From assembly GCF_905475465.1 (NCBI RefSeq), contig NC_062256.1:5217662-5281661 (forward strand): a stretch of DNA of 64,000 bases, written 5' to 3'. The stretch comes from Pieris napi. Taxonomy: Eukaryota; Arthropoda; Insecta; Lepidoptera; Pieridae. Shown in pieces: positions 32,306 through 44,326 of the stretch. A model generated the notes under the pieces. That model was not told where the DNA came from and searched no databases. It saw only the letters and a list, made by a program, of their open reading frames with translations. Position numbers and translations under genes: made by a program. Every line of letters starts with the position of its first letter. The first letter of the stretch is position 1.

Positions 32306-33393
32306 GGGTCCCCGCACATGGGCCACCGGCCACAACCACAAAACGCCGCCACTGTCATATTTCCTGTAATTTTCATACATTTTATATGGACTCGCCGCAC
32401 ACGGTTAGCGCCGGTGGCGGCCACACGCTACAAATCTTCGAAGCTTGCTTCTTGTGGCTCGCACCGGCCACTAAACGCCGACACAAAAAGCCGCCACACG
32501 CCACTCGCGCGTGTCCGCGCCCCTCTCTCCCTTGCCTCAGTCAACCTGGAGTCGACGGTAGTAGTCGGCGGTGAAGGCCTGGGTAGAAATCTGCGAATTG
32601 TTTGTGGGAAATTTATCTAATAAAACTGCCAAAGAAAAGAACATTGAAGGTAAGTTTAATAAAATAATATAAAACCATATATTTATATTCTATTTTCTTG
32701 CCACGGTATTGCTCCTTCATTCATAAAATAATCTTTTAACGTATCTCTTGCAGTAGACGCTCGTGTTACTGGCCAGCCTGTATTTTGTATATTTTCGAGT
32801 CCCACTATTTTCAAAGTGTGACGAAAATGGAAGGGATGATTTCACCTTTTGCGAATAAAGTTGTGCAAAATGCAACAAGATTTCACAATGTCTTCTGAGA
32901 AATGAACAGAAGTGTTTAATAGGCGATGTATTATTCTCCATTTGTTTGCTAGTACGCCGAAGGTACACTCAATGCAACGTCTGGCACGGCTTAACCTAAA
33001 ATTGAAAACTTTTTTGTCTAAGTCCAAATATTGTCCAGAATATGGCCTCATCATATTTTCACTGAGGCCAAATGCTTCATCATGTATAGTTCAATGGTTG
33101 TCGATTACCGACCTGTCGTGGTGAGGGGATATTTAATGTCTTTCTGTGTATCCAATAACTACGGTTTCGACTTCTACGACGAAGCTCTTTTATCAAAAGT
33201 AGCGCAATTAAACCTTCTTCGTCAGAGTCCATTATGATACTGCAGGCAAGGGTTAAAAAAAGTAGCAGCCACCGACCGCAAGTGTCGACCACCGGCCACA
33301 AGTGGCTGTCGCGCGCATCGGCTACCTTTGTAGCCGCTTCTAGCTTCTCGTGGCGGCGTTTGTGGCTGTGGCGTGTGGCCCGTGTGCGGCGAC
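32306..33393 (-). mobile_element. Harbinger element with internal deletion
   Basis: The ends GGGTCCCCGCACATGGGCCA (32306) and ...GGCCCGTGTGCGGCGAC (33393) are imperfect inverted repeats rich in GGCCAC/GTGGC motifs. The transposase is on the minus strand. The middle of the transposase and most of the partner gene are gone. The left 250 bp (32306-32560) is exceptionally GC-rich. The target duplication is not clear. Confidence 0.65.
32683..33232 (-). pseudogene. Harbinger transposase, internally deleted
   Basis: It starts MDSDEEGLIALLLIKELRRR at 33232 and reaches RKTLNIPSPR. It then jumps to DEAFGLSENMMRPYSGQYLD, LSRARRCIECTFGVLANKWR and VKSCCILHNFIRKR, and ends ARDTLKDYFMNEGAIPWQ (frameshifted) near 32683. 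The catalytic Glu (CIECTFG) remains, but both catalytic Asp regions were lost in the deletion. It is a non-autonomous derivative. Confidence 0.75.
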
Positions 33394-33769
33394 AGTAAGA
33401 CGTATGTAGATTTTTATTAAATGATGATTTACGAATAATGATATGAACGGCTCGCCAACATGCAGATATAAACCCTAAGAGGTTTTCATTGTGTGGCTAA
33501 AACTAAATGTGGATATGGTTGTTTTAGAATAACTAACCTGGCTAACTCATCACTTAGGGTGGGTTGTTTCAAACCATTTGCCATCGTAACTTACGTTCGT
33601 TAAAATTTGACAGACACGTATGAACTTTAACGTCTGATAACTTGTTAGCGTTGCTTCATTGTTAAAAAATGAGTTCGTCATTTTTTTTTTAATAATTAAT
33701 TTCATAACCATGGATACAGAGTCCTTCAGTCGGAATCATAGAATTACATTTATACCATCTATATATATA
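33394..33769. other. No recognisable gene
   Basis: This is AT-rich spacer between the deleted Harbinger element and the Tigger element. I see no reading frame or repeat that I can support. Confidence 0.5.
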
Positions 33770-35195
33770 CAGTAGAGCCTTGATAATCCGAACTAGCAAA
33801 AACTAACCCCTGTTCGGACTCACGAAGCGTTCGGATTATAGTATGTAAGGAGAAAAAAAAACATTTTTATTCTTAAAATAGTGTTTAATTATATACATAG
33901 TTTAAGAGGTATAGTAAGCAACGAGCTGGGCTTTACATATTGACCTTAGGAACGCTCTTATTACAAGCAGCGTAAGGACTACAGTCGTAATGCAAATAAA
34001 AAGCCCGGCTCGTTGCTTACCGTACATTTACATAATAATTAGGTACCATAAAATACGTAAGGTGTAAATTGTCTATTTAGTCATAAACTGATCTATTTTA
34101 GTTTGGCGAGTCCTGTTGATGGACCAGAAAAAAGCTTTGTCCCTCAAGTTACGTAGCATCATCTTTTCCGATAAGGACAGGTCATCTTCTTCAGCCCACT
34201 CCAAGCAAGTGTTCAAAGATGATATGGCTTGTGAATGAGTAATTTTCTTGATATTTGAAGCAAAATAATCTTCAGCTAAAGACTCGTCATTCTCTTGCGT
34301 TATTTGGGTTATGATCTCATCATCAGTTATAGGATCTGTGCAATTCTCCTCTTCACTCATGGACAAGAAAGTGGAAATGGTTTCTTCTGTATAACCACGA
34401 TTACGTAAAAGACTGAGCGGGAGATCGTCTTCTACGTCGAAGTCATCATTTTCTTCTGATCTATCTTCTGTTGAATTTATTTTTTCAGGCCAAAGAGGCT
34501 TCCAAGATTTTTCGATAAGAGACGATGATACATGATCCCAACATTGCGCTAGCGAAAAAGTGGCGTCTTTAATTGTGACGCTTTTTATAACATCATGCAA
34601 GGTTAAAGCCTCATCGGCTTCTTGCTGCACGAACATTTGAATCAGGAGTTTCTTTTTGTAATTTATCTTGACATTTTGGATTACGTTTTGATCCATAGGT
34701 TGGATCAAAGGCGTACAATTTGGAGGCATGTACAGTACAGAGAAGTTGCCGTCTTCTGTTGTCAAATCTTCAGCATTTGGATGTCCAGGGGCATTGTCTA
34801 AGAGTAGCAATGCTTTTTGTGGCAGTCCCATTTTTTTTTAAATGGCGTTTGCATTCAGGAACAAAATGGCCTCTAAACCACTCGAGAAAAATATCTCTTG
34901 TTACCCAAGCACGCCTCTGCCCTTCAACGTGCCTTATATCTTGGTTCCGTAGCTTCACAATGTCTGAAGATACTAGGCGGTATAACTCATTGACTCTGTC
35001 AACGAGTTTCTCCATTTGGTCACAGGGACTCGGACCAGGTTTATCTGAAGTTTGGGTCTTTCCTTGTATAGCACTTAGTTTTTCATCGGTCATTTTAACT
35101 ATGGCTTGCTTAAGGTCCTCAATGTTGTAGAGATCAACTGCAGTTTCCGATCCTGTTATGTCAACCCCTTGTTTCATCCACTTCTTGTTCATGTA
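33770..35195 (-). mobile_element. Tigger/pogo-type transposon, 3' part
   Basis: A pogo/Tigger-like terminal repeat CAGTAGAGCCTTGATAATCC starts at 33770, preceded by TA, the expected target dinucleotide. The transposase lies on the minus strand at 34073-35192. The 5' end of the element and its second terminal repeat are missing: copia sequence begins at 35204. Confidence 0.75.
34073..35192 (-). pseudogene. Tigger/pogo transposase, C-terminal half, frameshifted
   Basis: The first part (35192-34770) ends AWVTRDIFLEWFRGHFVPE and then runs into a poly-A tract at about 34835, where a one-base shift is needed. The second part starts MGLPQKALLLLDNAPGHPNA, with the second catalytic Asp in LLDNAPGH, followed by YMPPNCTPLIQPMDQNVIQN, where the third catalytic Asp is. 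It then has a long acidic tail (NDDFDVEDDLPLSLL) and the end TRQTKIDQFMTK. The CENP-B-type DNA-binding region is absent. The far upstream part (QMEKLVDRVNELYRLVSSDI) is plausible but not diagnostic. Confidence 0.75.
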
Positions 35196-35203
35196 AGGGA
35201 TAA

Positions 35204-37748
35204 TTGTCTGGTAAGAAACTTAAAAACAACATATGGGTTTTAGACAGTGGTTGCACGTCTCATATGACTTATCAACGAGACTTATTTAAAACAATAGATA
35301 GTACATCCAGAAAACTTAACTTTGCGACGGACGAGTACACTGCAGAGATAAAAGGTAAAGGAATAGTTTCCTTTATAACTAAAAATGGCACGTATTCAAA
35401 GACGTCTTACCGCACCTTATACTCCACACCAAAACGGAGTTGCTGAACGTAAAAACCGTACCCTATTAGAAAAAGCAAGAGCATTGATGATAGATGCAAA
35501 TGCACCATTGAAACTCTGGATCGAGGCAGTGGCTACTTCTAATTATTTGGCAAATAGAAACATAAACAATGCCATTCAAAATCGAACACCATTCGAACGA
35601 TGGGTTGGTAGAAAGCCCTGTGTAAATCATCTATATATATTTGGAAGTAAGACTTTTGTTTTGAAAAAAGGATCTAATGGTCACAAATTTGCACCTAAAG
35701 CAATTCCAGGGATGTTTGTGGGATACTCTGAAACGTCAAAAGCTTTCAGAATCTACATTCCTTCGAAAAACAAAATCATTACTTCGAAAGATATTCGAGT
35801 TATGAAATGCATGTACTACGAAGAAAACAAGTGCGGAATTTCAACACTTTTTAATGAAATTGAGTCTACAGCAAAAGCTCAACAATTGTCTTCACAACAA
35901 ACACTACAAAAGAAACTTACTATGACGCTTGATGACATTGATAAATATGACAACAATGTTGACACGAAAAATGATAACAATACAATTTTGGAACAAAATA
36001 TTCAGGAACCAACAAATATTGAAAGTGATTACGACTCACTTTCTGGTTCTTCTAATATTGAAGACCCTGTTAAAAACGGTGTCGGAAAAGCAGTAAACAG
36101 TAATGACAATGTAGAAAACGCCTCCGTTCAAATAAGGTCACTAAGAAGTAGATCAAATATCACAGCTCCTAGGCGTTATGATGATTTTATCTTAGCCGCA
36201 GCGGAAGAAATTGAAAATATTCACAAACCTATTGAACCTTCGACCTTTAAAGAAGCGATGGATTCTACTGATAAAGAAAAATGGCAAAACGCTATGCTGA
36301 GTGAAATTACTTCACTAAATGACAACCAACCTTGGGAACTGGATAATCTACCTAAAGGACGAAAAGCCCTGCCTTGTAAATGGGTATATTGAATTAAAAT
36401 GAATCCTGATGGTTCCATTGAAAGGTACAAAGCCAGACTTATAATTAAGGGTTACTCCCAAATACCTGGTGTCGATTATGATAAGACGTTTAGCCCAGTA
36501 GTTCGTCTGACCACAGTACGAACTTTACTTGCAATTGCTGCTAAAGAAAATTTAAAATTATTGCAGTTCGATGTCTCAACCGCTTTCCTATATGGTGAAG
36601 TAAAGGAAGAGATTTATATGAAACAGCCTGAAGGCTATTCCGATAACACGAAACGAGTTTGCAAGTTGAAACGCAGCTTATATGGACTCAAGCAAGCTCC
36701 ACGTTGTTGGAATTCATGTATTGCTGAGTTTTTACAAAAATCAGGATTCCGGCAGAGTGAAGCGGATCCTTGTTTATATATTAGAAATAAAGGACAAACT
36801 AAACTTTTCATTGGTCTTTACGTAGACGATGGACTTGTAGCATATAACACAAGCACAGCGGGTGATGAATTCATTAAGCAATTGCAAACCAGATTTAAAA
36901 TAACAATAAAACCTGCTTCATATTTTCTTGGATTAGAAATAGACATATGCAAAGACAAGACCATTACATTATGACAGAAGGCTTACACAAGAAATGTTTT
37001 AGAAAAATATGCAATGTCGAATTGTAAATCAGCACCAACACCAATCATAAAAGAAACTGAGACGGAAGAGGAAGTTAATATCAATATAAACTTTCCGTAT
37101 AGACAAGCAGTAGGTGCTTTGGCATATTTATCTGTAGGCACGAGACCTGATATATCATATGCTGTAGGTGTCGCTTCAAGAAAGCTTGATTCACCTACCA
37201 AAAAGGATATTATGTTGGTAAAACGCATTTTCCGTTATTTGAAAGGCACGGAACAAAACGGTTTAACTTATACACGAAGATCTCCCGGTCATTTAATTTG
37301 TTATAGTGACGCAGATCATGGTGGAGATCCAGCAAGTGGGAAATCAACTTCCGGAATGATTTGCTTATTTTCTGGAGCTGCAATTAGCTGGAGAAGTCAG
37401 AAACAAGCAACTGTCTCCATCTCATCTACTGAAGCAGAGCTAATAGCAGCTAGTGAATCAGCACAAGAAATTTTGTGGCTAAATTGCCTACTTCGCCAAC
37501 TTACAGAAACCGAAAGTCCAGTATTGAAGTTAGACAATGAATCAACTGTAAAGCTCGCGCTAAATCCACGCTATGAGTACCATAAGCGTACTAAGCACAT
37601 TAAACTTAAACATTTCTTCATTAGAGAATGTGTTAGCAATGGAGACTTTACAGTAGAACATGTTTCCACAGAGATACAGTTAGCCGATATGCTAACGAAA
37701 CCATTGTATGGCCCTAGATTAAAAGAACTTTCCTTACAATTGGGTTAA
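35204..37748 (+). pseudogene. copia pol: protease, integrase end, RT, RNase H; two stops
   Basis: The blocks in order are: the protease active site NNIWVLDSGCTSHM at 35225; a jump at about 35385 into integrase (APYTPHQNGVAERKNRTLLE, RKPCVNHLYIFGSKTF); a polar linker; and RT (EKWQNAMLSEITSLNDNQPW, GYSQIPGVDYDKTFSPVVRL, FDVSTAFLYGEVKEEIYMKQ, SLYGLKQAPRCWNS, GLYVDDGL). RNase H follows with CYSDADHGGD and SISSTEAELIAASESAQE, and HIKLKHFFIRECV ends the domain. The YVDD catalytic box and the RNase H residues are intact. Stops at 36391 and about 36973 and the loss of the integrase catalytic core inactivate it. It is much better preserved than the copia piece at 978-1740. Confidence 0.85.
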
Positions 37749-37788
37749 AAGAATTTATATACATATATTCTCTAAAAACTTAAGAGGG

Positions 37789-37940
37789 TGTGAAGTATGT
37801 ATATACTGATTACTGCCATACAAGAAGTTGCCTTAGCAACAATCTCGTTTTAAGAAGTAATTTAAGTTTGATTAAAAATGTCTTATACAAAAGCTATGTA
37901 TTTCTGTAATATTAATAAAACCTTAAATCCCGATCTATCT
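37789..37940 (+). repeat. Probable copia 3' LTR (right limit uncertain)
   Basis: It begins TGTGAAGTATG straight after a polypurine tract. A polyadenylation-type AATAAA lies at about 37913. The LTR end is not visible because jockey sequence begins at about 37940, so the LTR is probably truncated. Confidence 0.45.
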
Positions 37941-39032
37941 TTCGTATCGACTAATTAAAACTTTACAATAATAGTCTGTGAAAGGCACTTTGAAAGAGTC
38001 TGTTAAATCATCGTCATGGTCCCGACGAGTCGCCTCGTCCACAACCTCATTGCCAGTTATACCACTGTGGGAGGGTACCCATACAAATTCTACATGCTTT
38101 TCTAAATTGTACAGTAAATCCTTAATTTTATATACAATATAATTCTGTTTATATCCTAAGCTACAATTACCCAATGCTGTTAAAACACTCTTAGAATCAC
38201 TTACAACCAAAATATTTACATTATTTACATTACTATTTACATATGTTAAAGCAGCTAATATTGCCCAAGCCTCAGCAGTGAATATACTACAAGTTATAGG
38301 TAATCTCAAGCATTTAGTTAATTTCATTTGTGGGTCATAGAATGCTGCCTTAACAGTCTCACATTTGGAACCATCAGTATATATAATATAAAACTCTGAT
38401 TTATCACTTAGAAATTGTAAAAAGTCAAACTTATTTTTAACAGAGTCTAAATTACATTGAATATTTAAGTAGTTCAGTAAAGAGTTATAAGGGCTATTGT
38501 AAATTGGCCACTTATTACTTGTGAGCATATTATTTGTCAAGTTTTTAATATATGCCATTATGGTTGGAATTTCAGGTAACAAGCCTGAAATCAGTGTATT
38601 TATTGAGATGCTGCTTGCTTCAATTGACTGAGTTATTTCTACAGGATAAGAGACTCTACCAAGGGTAACACTGTTCTCATTTGCCAGCTCCTTCAAACAA
38701 AATCGCTCAGCCAACTGTAAGCGTCGCAAGCACAGTGGAGGTATACAGTTTTCTACTTCCATACTGTTTATAGGAGTGGTGCGCATAGCTCCACTTATTA
38801 CTCTCAGTCCAATATTTTGTATTACATCCAGTTTTCTTAGTAATGTACTATTTGCATTCATATAAGCTAAGGAACTGTAGTCAAAATGACTTCTGACTAT
38901 GCTTTTATACAGCATGTTCAAAGTTTTTGGATCTGAACCCCAAAAAGTACCTGCCAAACTTCTCATTACATTAATGCTTTTCATGGCATTTTGGCATATC
39001 GTGGCCTTCAAGCCAGAGGGGCGTATAAGCAA
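37941..39032 (-). pseudogene. jockey-clade LINE ORF2: RT end and RNase H
   Basis: The minus-strand frame is open for about 360 codons. It reads INVMRSLAGTFWGSDPKTLN and SIVRSHFDYSSLAYMNANST (RT carboxy side), then an RNase H domain with YTDGSKC, FTAEAWAILAAL, LVVSDSKSVLTAL and WVPSHSGITGNEVVDEATR. All four acidic catalytic positions are present. The frame ends where the copia LTR begins, so the 3' end is lost. The RT core and endonuclease upstream are missing beyond 39032. Some LINE clades use this RNase H to remove RNA during target-primed synthesis. Confidence 0.8.
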
Positions 39033-39675
39033 TACCCCTACTTTTCAGGAGACAAAAAAAAAACTTAATGAGTTTTTTTGCAATGTATCTCTTTATCTGA
39101 AAATGTACATGTGTCTACTAAAGTACTTTCTTAATAACGTGAAATGATTATTTTCTTTGTAAGTATTTAAAAACTTGCAATATTGCACTTACTTCCATTT
39201 GGCTCGACAGTTGTAGGCAAACCGTATGTTTTCTTTTCTCAGAAAACGCTTTTATCGGATGGACGTAAAATACAAAAGCTTTTTACGCAATGAAATATTT
39301 AAAAAAACATCTGAACTTAGTTCAAGTATCGTGAAATATCATAAATAAATATTTTTTATATAATTAAATGCAGTATTTCTACCATTTTTGAAGATTACAC
39401 GTCCGTCTGGCTTGTCAAAAATATAAAATTAGTTTTGTTCCAAGACAGACGTAAGGGCTTCTTAGGGTTAATTTCGATGGCAGTGAAATAAAACAAGGCA
39501 CAAAAATAGTTTAAAATTATTATTATTTAAAAAGGAACTTGGAACCATTAAACTTTTAAAAGAAAAACTTAGCATAGGTATAATTAACACTCTAGTACTA
39601 CAAAGATAATTATTGTTTCTTTGGTCGTATTCAGCATTCACGATTGCAGAGATCTTAAAGCTGTTGAAAAAAAGT

Positions 39676-39873
39676 TGTTTACCTACATAGAAACAAAATA
39701 AACAAACTAAAAAAACTGCTAATTATAAAAATATCTATAAAGATGAAAAACATGAATAGTATTAAACTTGGTTACCTATTAAAAAATAGATGTTTACCTA
39801 AATAGAAACAAAATAAACAAACAAAAAAAATACATCTATAAAAATATCTATAAAGATGAAAAACATGAATAGT
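39676..39873. repeat. Direct repeat of ~84 bp, two copies
   Basis: GTTTACCTACATAGAAACAA...AACATGAATAGTA occurs at 39676-39759 and again, with a few changes, at 39791-39873. The surrounding 39033-40014 is otherwise AT-rich and non-coding. It probably represents the 3' untranslated side of the DUF7869-like gene. Confidence 0.6.
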
Positions 39874-40014
39874 AAGTACTTTCCATTTAGTTGCATGCAA
39901 TCTCATTTAAATTTAGAGCAGGTACAGGCAAACGACTTAATCTATTTAGATCCAACTGAGCAAGCAAAAGTAATAAGTTCAAACATCTATGTAGGTTCTT
40001 ATCAAATGAACTAA

Positions 40015-41456
40015 TTAATTCTTTTTCCCTGACCGACGTCTTAAATATGAGGCTCGTGTTGCAGATAATTCCAATTCGTCATCATCTTGACGAGGCCTAG
40101 TCTGAGGCAACGATCCTGATACAGACTGAACAGGAAGTTTTTCATAGTAGTAGTTATGATTCTTGGTTATCGTCCCATCTCGACACATTTCTATCAGATC
40201 TTTATGTTTTGCTTGTTTTAACAAAATTTGTCCTGGGTACAGTTTTGCAAGATTCGAATTATGTTCCGATCTAGTCACTCTCTCCTTTAATTTTACCTCT
40301 TTGAATTCTTCCCAGTAATCATATTTAAAAAACAACGAATGGGGAATGTTTTTATTAAATCGTAACCATCTTACGTTAGCCCATTGCAAAACAGTTCCAT
40401 CAGTGGCTTTCATTGTATTTGGAATAATAGTACTTCGCAGTGATTTGAAATCCAAAAAGTCTGTGTGTTCCATAACTTGAACATTATATGGATTGTCTTT
40501 ACGAGCTAGTCGTATGACATTTTGCCAGTCATCAGGGATGTAGATTTTGGCATACTCAGAAGCTCGTTCAATTGTCGAGTGCATGTTGTCGCACTCCATG
40601 TAGGTGTGACCAGGTTCAAGAAATTTATAGTCAATGACTCTAATCTCATTGTCAGGTGATGTAATGATATAATTGAACATAGCAACAAGCACAGAATTTC
40701 TATTCTGCCCTGGACAGCAGTCAGAAAATAAAATCAGGTGATCGACATTGGAGAGATTTGAGATGTAATTATAGAGACATGTTGATACTTCGTTTGATCC
40801 ACGGTTGCCTTCATATTCCGGCCAAAAATAACAATAGCCTTGTTTAGTCGCTGCATTGTGAATTGTGAAATTCATGCTACCTAACTTCCGTTTATAAAAT
40901 ACAGGTTTTCCTAAAACCAAAGGACAATATAGCACTGCTTCAAAGTCAAAAGTACAAACATGCGAGCGACTATCTTCTATTGCTTTAATTTTATCCGATG
41001 TTTTTTCTTCCTGTGCATAGTATTTTCTGTTAACATGCTCTTCGTATTCTTCTTGTTTCGCCTTTTGTTCTTCTTCAGTTAATTGCTCATATTTGTTACA
41101 CCAACACTGGTCCTTTCTTGGTTTGTGGAAACCTATATTCTTATTTATAATTAGTTCTTTATACGAAGTTTTTCCAATGGGTTTCTTATGGTTCTCCAAA
41201 CATTGCTGCTTATATAATTCGTACATTTTTTCTTTATTAAGAATGGTCTCCAAATAAATCTTTTTTGTATCTTTACGGCACCAATGAGAAGGCACTTTTG
41301 GAAATGAATCTATGTGATCATTAGCAAACTTTATGTTGTCTTCGCTAAATTTGTTGCAAGGTATGTGATGACCTCTTTTATCAGGGGAAGGTATATTACC
41401 CACTCCTCGGCGCGCTTTCTTCAAAGCAGTACGGACCATCTTGTCTCTGATATCCA
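40015..41456 (-). CDS. DUF7869-like protein, N-terminally truncated
   Basis: The frame is open for 474 codons from MVRTALKKARRGVGNIPSPD, and the family-typical ...LDIRDKMVRTALKKAR shows that coding continues a few codons upstream to about 41457. There a palindrome arm cuts it. Visible blocks are PDKRGHHIPCNKFSEDNIKF, a Cys cluster KPRKDQCWCNKYEQL, VCTFDFEAVLYCPLVLGK, HLILFSDCCPGQNRNSVL and FLEPGHTYMECDNMHSTIER. I recall these as the DUF7869 core, a widespread insect family of unknown function, perhaps RNase H-like. The tail is basic (RRRSGKKN). There are no internal stops, so decay is recent or the protein is under constraint. Confidence 0.7.
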
Positions 41457-41457
41457 G

Positions 41458-41746
41458 TGAACAAAAAATGTTCCGTACACTTAGGTTGGTTGCAAATTTT
41501 ATACGTGATATGAAATATTATATCGAAAACTTCCCCAAGTTTGCAGAACTTTTGGAATTTTTTTCACGACCATACAGCAAAAATTAATTTAATTGCAATT
41601 TTAACAATGTTCCGGACTGCGGACAAGGTTGCAAAATGAGATTTATTGTCGTCCCAATGTACCATTCACTTGACCGAAGTTTGAAAACTTTTGGAATTAT
41701 TATCAAATTTTCGATTTCGAATGTCTATAATGACTGGCCTATTAGT
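41458..41746. repeat. Solitary arm of the palindromic MITE-like repeat
   Basis: From ACAAAAAATGTTCCGTACAC to TGACTGGCCTATTAG it matches the right arm at 30911-31197 with few differences. Its uninterrupted TATACGTGATATG shows the pre-insertion state of the ACGT target used by the 4345-bp transposon. It truncates the DUF7869-like gene at its 5' side. Confidence 0.8.
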
Positions 41747-42059
41747 GGTTACGACCGCGGTACGTCTTTCTGGCATGAAAATAATATCTGACTTCAGTTA
41801 TACGCCTAAAAGTATTTTATTAATATCTTCTAAAGTAATTAACTTACAAATATGAAAAAAACAGAGGTGGTGTATCGATAAACTTAGAAATAATTGACGT
41901 AATAAAAAAAAAAACGATTTTTTTTTATACGCCCCTCTGGCTTGAAGCCCGCGATATATAACCAGTTAGTTTCGAATGAACTACCTGTAAGACAGTGGGA
42001 TGTTTTCATTCTGATTGCTGTTTTAAATTTGTAGTGTTACTTCTCTTCTTGTTGTAGTG

Positions 42060-43190
42060 CTTCTCCACTACTGGAGGTTGGCGGTCAGCTCGACATACTT
42101 ATTCCTCGCCAAGCGCATCAGCTGTTCTACGCTGGCCACTCCCATCCATTCTCTGATATTGCGAAGCCACGACTTCCTCCTTCTGCCAGCGCGTCTTTTC
42201 CCCTCGTCCTTGCCCATCATGATGACTTGAAGAAGTCGGTACCGTTCGTGTCGAAGCACATGTCCCAAGTAGTATCTTCTTTTTAATGGTCAAAGTGAGT
42301 TCTCGGGATCGTTTGGCGCGCCGTAGAGCTTCTTCTTTCGTAACTCTGTGGACCCAGTTTATCCTCAGCATTCTTCGGTAGCACCACATTTCAAAGGCGT
42401 CGATTTTCTTAATGGTTGTCTCCTTCAAAGTCTAAGCTTCGCATCCATACATTACAAATGACCAGATGGAGGTGTAAACTGATGTCTTTGTTGCAGAGTA
42501 CTTTTCTCATTTTGTCGAAGCAGGCACGAGCAATTTTTATTCGGATCTTCACTTCAATTTCAGACCCATGCTTCAGTCACCCATGTGCCTAGGTACTTGT
42601 ATTTAGTGACTCTCTGTTTAGTAGTACCTGCCACCGAGATTGTTGGGTTCAAGTCTTCTATTCTGGAAACCACCATACACTTGGTTTTGGCGAGGTTCAT
42701 TGATAGCCCCGCTTTTTAGCACTCATAGACGTGGTCATCTTGATCCCCACCTTTTGCCTTCCAGTGCTTCAGAGATAATTGCTTCTGAATACAGATTAAA
42801 TAGAAGCGGGGACAGAATACAACCTTGCCTCACTCCACGACAGATTGCAATTAGTTCGGTTTCGTCACCGTCCTCTCTCACCGTGCTGGATTGGTTCCAG
42901 TAAAGGATTTGTATTAGCCTCACATCCCTGCCATCCATTCCGACTTCTTGCAGATGACACATATGTACATCGTGTTTAACACTGTCAAAGGCTTTTTTGT
43001 AATCAACAAAAAATATATTGACGTCTGTCTGTAAGTCTCTACATTTTTGAACTAGCGGTTCCTACTCCAGATCTGAACCCGAACTGGCTCTCCGAAATTT
43101 GTGCATCCCATTTGACTTTGTTTGTTGATAGGGCGTTGGCGGCGGCGCCAGTTATTTTATTAATTACACTATTGATGAATGCTTTATTCA
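42060..43190 (-). pseudogene. RTE-like LINE reverse transcriptase, C-terminal half
   Basis: On the minus strand it reads NALSTNKVKWDAQISESQFG (about 43110, RT start), then EVGMDGRDVRLIQILYWNQS and CRGVRQGCILSPLLFNLYSE, the RT motif just before the catalytic region. After a gap it reads KIDAFEMWCYRRMLRINWVH, KEEALRRAKRSRELTLTIKK and RRAGRRRKSWLRNIREWMG, the carboxy domain typical of RTE-type LINEs (often annotated as craniofacial-development-like). There are several frameshifts. The 3' end lies at about 42000. Confidence 0.75.
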
Positions 43191-43439
43191 TAACATCGTT
43201 ATCCAGATTTGGCTTTGCTTAATAATAAAAGCCCTTTATTCGCTGACCTTTTTAAATTGCATGCTATTCTTATAAAACATTAGTATTCTTAAATCTTGTT
43301 TACATAGTAAAAATATTAAATATATATTTAACGGTATTGATCGCTTATACGAGTACTGGGAATAAATAAGGCGCGACTGCGTTTCTCTGTGAATACAAAA
43401 GAAACAACATTTAAAGCCTATACTCTAGGTTTTATAAAA

Positions 43440-44207
43440 TAAAATAATAAAAAAAAAAATTTAAACATCTTACATCTAGAATATGTAACACAAACATTCT
43501 ATACCAGCAAATATATTTTCAAACAAATTATATTCCCTAATTAATGTTAATTGTTCCTCCATATCATCCATCTATTTCAATTAAATTTCTAGTATACCTA
43601 ACTGGCATAAATTTACTGTGATCAAAATATTTCGTATAAACTTCTGCGACTTAATAATTTAATTTTTCTCATTAAGTATATATCTTTACTTAAATACTCT
43701 AACATAAATTCTTTAATAAACTGTTCTTCGTTATTTGATGGAATATAAAAGTACCACATACCTCTTTCATAATTCGCTTTTTATATGGAGCTTCAAACAC
43801 TACACGTCTTAACGGTTTAGTTGGATAACTATTAATAATTGGTATGCCTCCATCGCTGTTTTCTTGACACCGGTGTATTGTATTACTTAATGACGTTGTG
43901 TTGTTCAGCTAATAAGTCTTTACCTGTGTGGTGTATTTTACTTCAGGCATCTGTTACGTGATTCTCTTTACCTTTAATATGCTTTCTTTTGTAATCATAA
44001 TCTTGTATTTTCAACTTCCAACGATTTAATATGATTGTTTTTTTTTTATTTGATTTGGCTCTTTTAATTTTGATAGAAGGCTTATGATCTGTTCTTAGTA
44101 TGAATTTTCTACCATAAATATAAGGTCTAAAATATGTTACAGCCCATATAAAACCTAATATTTATTTTTCCCTTGTATTATATTTTTGTTCGGTAAGCGG
44201 TCTTCAC
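43440..44207 (-). pseudogene. Ty3/gypsy RNase H end and linker (left part of an interrupted element)
   Basis: The minus strand reads GFIWAVTYFRPYIYGRKFIL and TDHKPSIKIKR. It has a frameshifted QDYDYKRKHIKGKEN-type block near 44000, and LRRVVFEAPYKKRIMKEVCG near 43790. This is the same gypsy copy that continues at 49151 on the far side of two Harbinger elements: the RNase H motif begins there and in the 14-bp remnant at 47257-47270 and is completed here. It is decayed. Confidence 0.7.
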
Positions 44208-44326
44208 TAAGGGTGCTTACATAAAGAAACAGGTTTCCGGTACAGACAAATCTGTACGGGTCGGTACCGATCGGTACAGTGTTGACTCGCATAAAGAAAC
44301 AGGTGAATCTGTCCTTAGTGACAATC

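Larger units (their letters stand above)
35204..37940 (+). mobile_element. Ty1/copia retrotransposon, 5'-truncated, with 3' LTR remnant
   Basis: On the plus strand it carries protease, end of integrase, reverse transcriptase and RNase H to a stop at 37748. A polypurine-like AACTTAAGAGGG then precedes TGTGAAGTATGTATATACTG at 37789, the probable start of the 3' LTR. Gag and the 5' LTR are missing, and the middle of integrase is deleted. It is joined at 35204 to Tigger sequence and at about 37940 to jockey. Confidence 0.85.
38996..41958. repeat. 34-bp inverted repeats flanking a 2.9-kb region
   Basis: The sequence at 38996-39030 (complement TTATACGCCCCTCTGGCTTG...) recurs in opposite orientation at 41925-41958, about 31 of 34 positions matching. 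Between them lie the DUF7869-like gene (40015-41456) and a lone palindrome arm (41458-41746). These could be the ends of an element carrying the gene, or two inverted copies of an unrelated repeat. The left copy overlaps the start of the jockey frame. Confidence 0.4.

Noticed and set aside
32257..32620. Plus-strand frames of about 100 codons in GC-rich DNA
   Set aside because: They lie in the terminal region of a deleted Harbinger element and resemble no protein; GC-rich DNA keeps frames open by chance.
39676..39873. Possible CRISPR-like repeat array
   Set aside because: There are only two copies, the repeat is long and imperfect, and the genome is eukaryotic.
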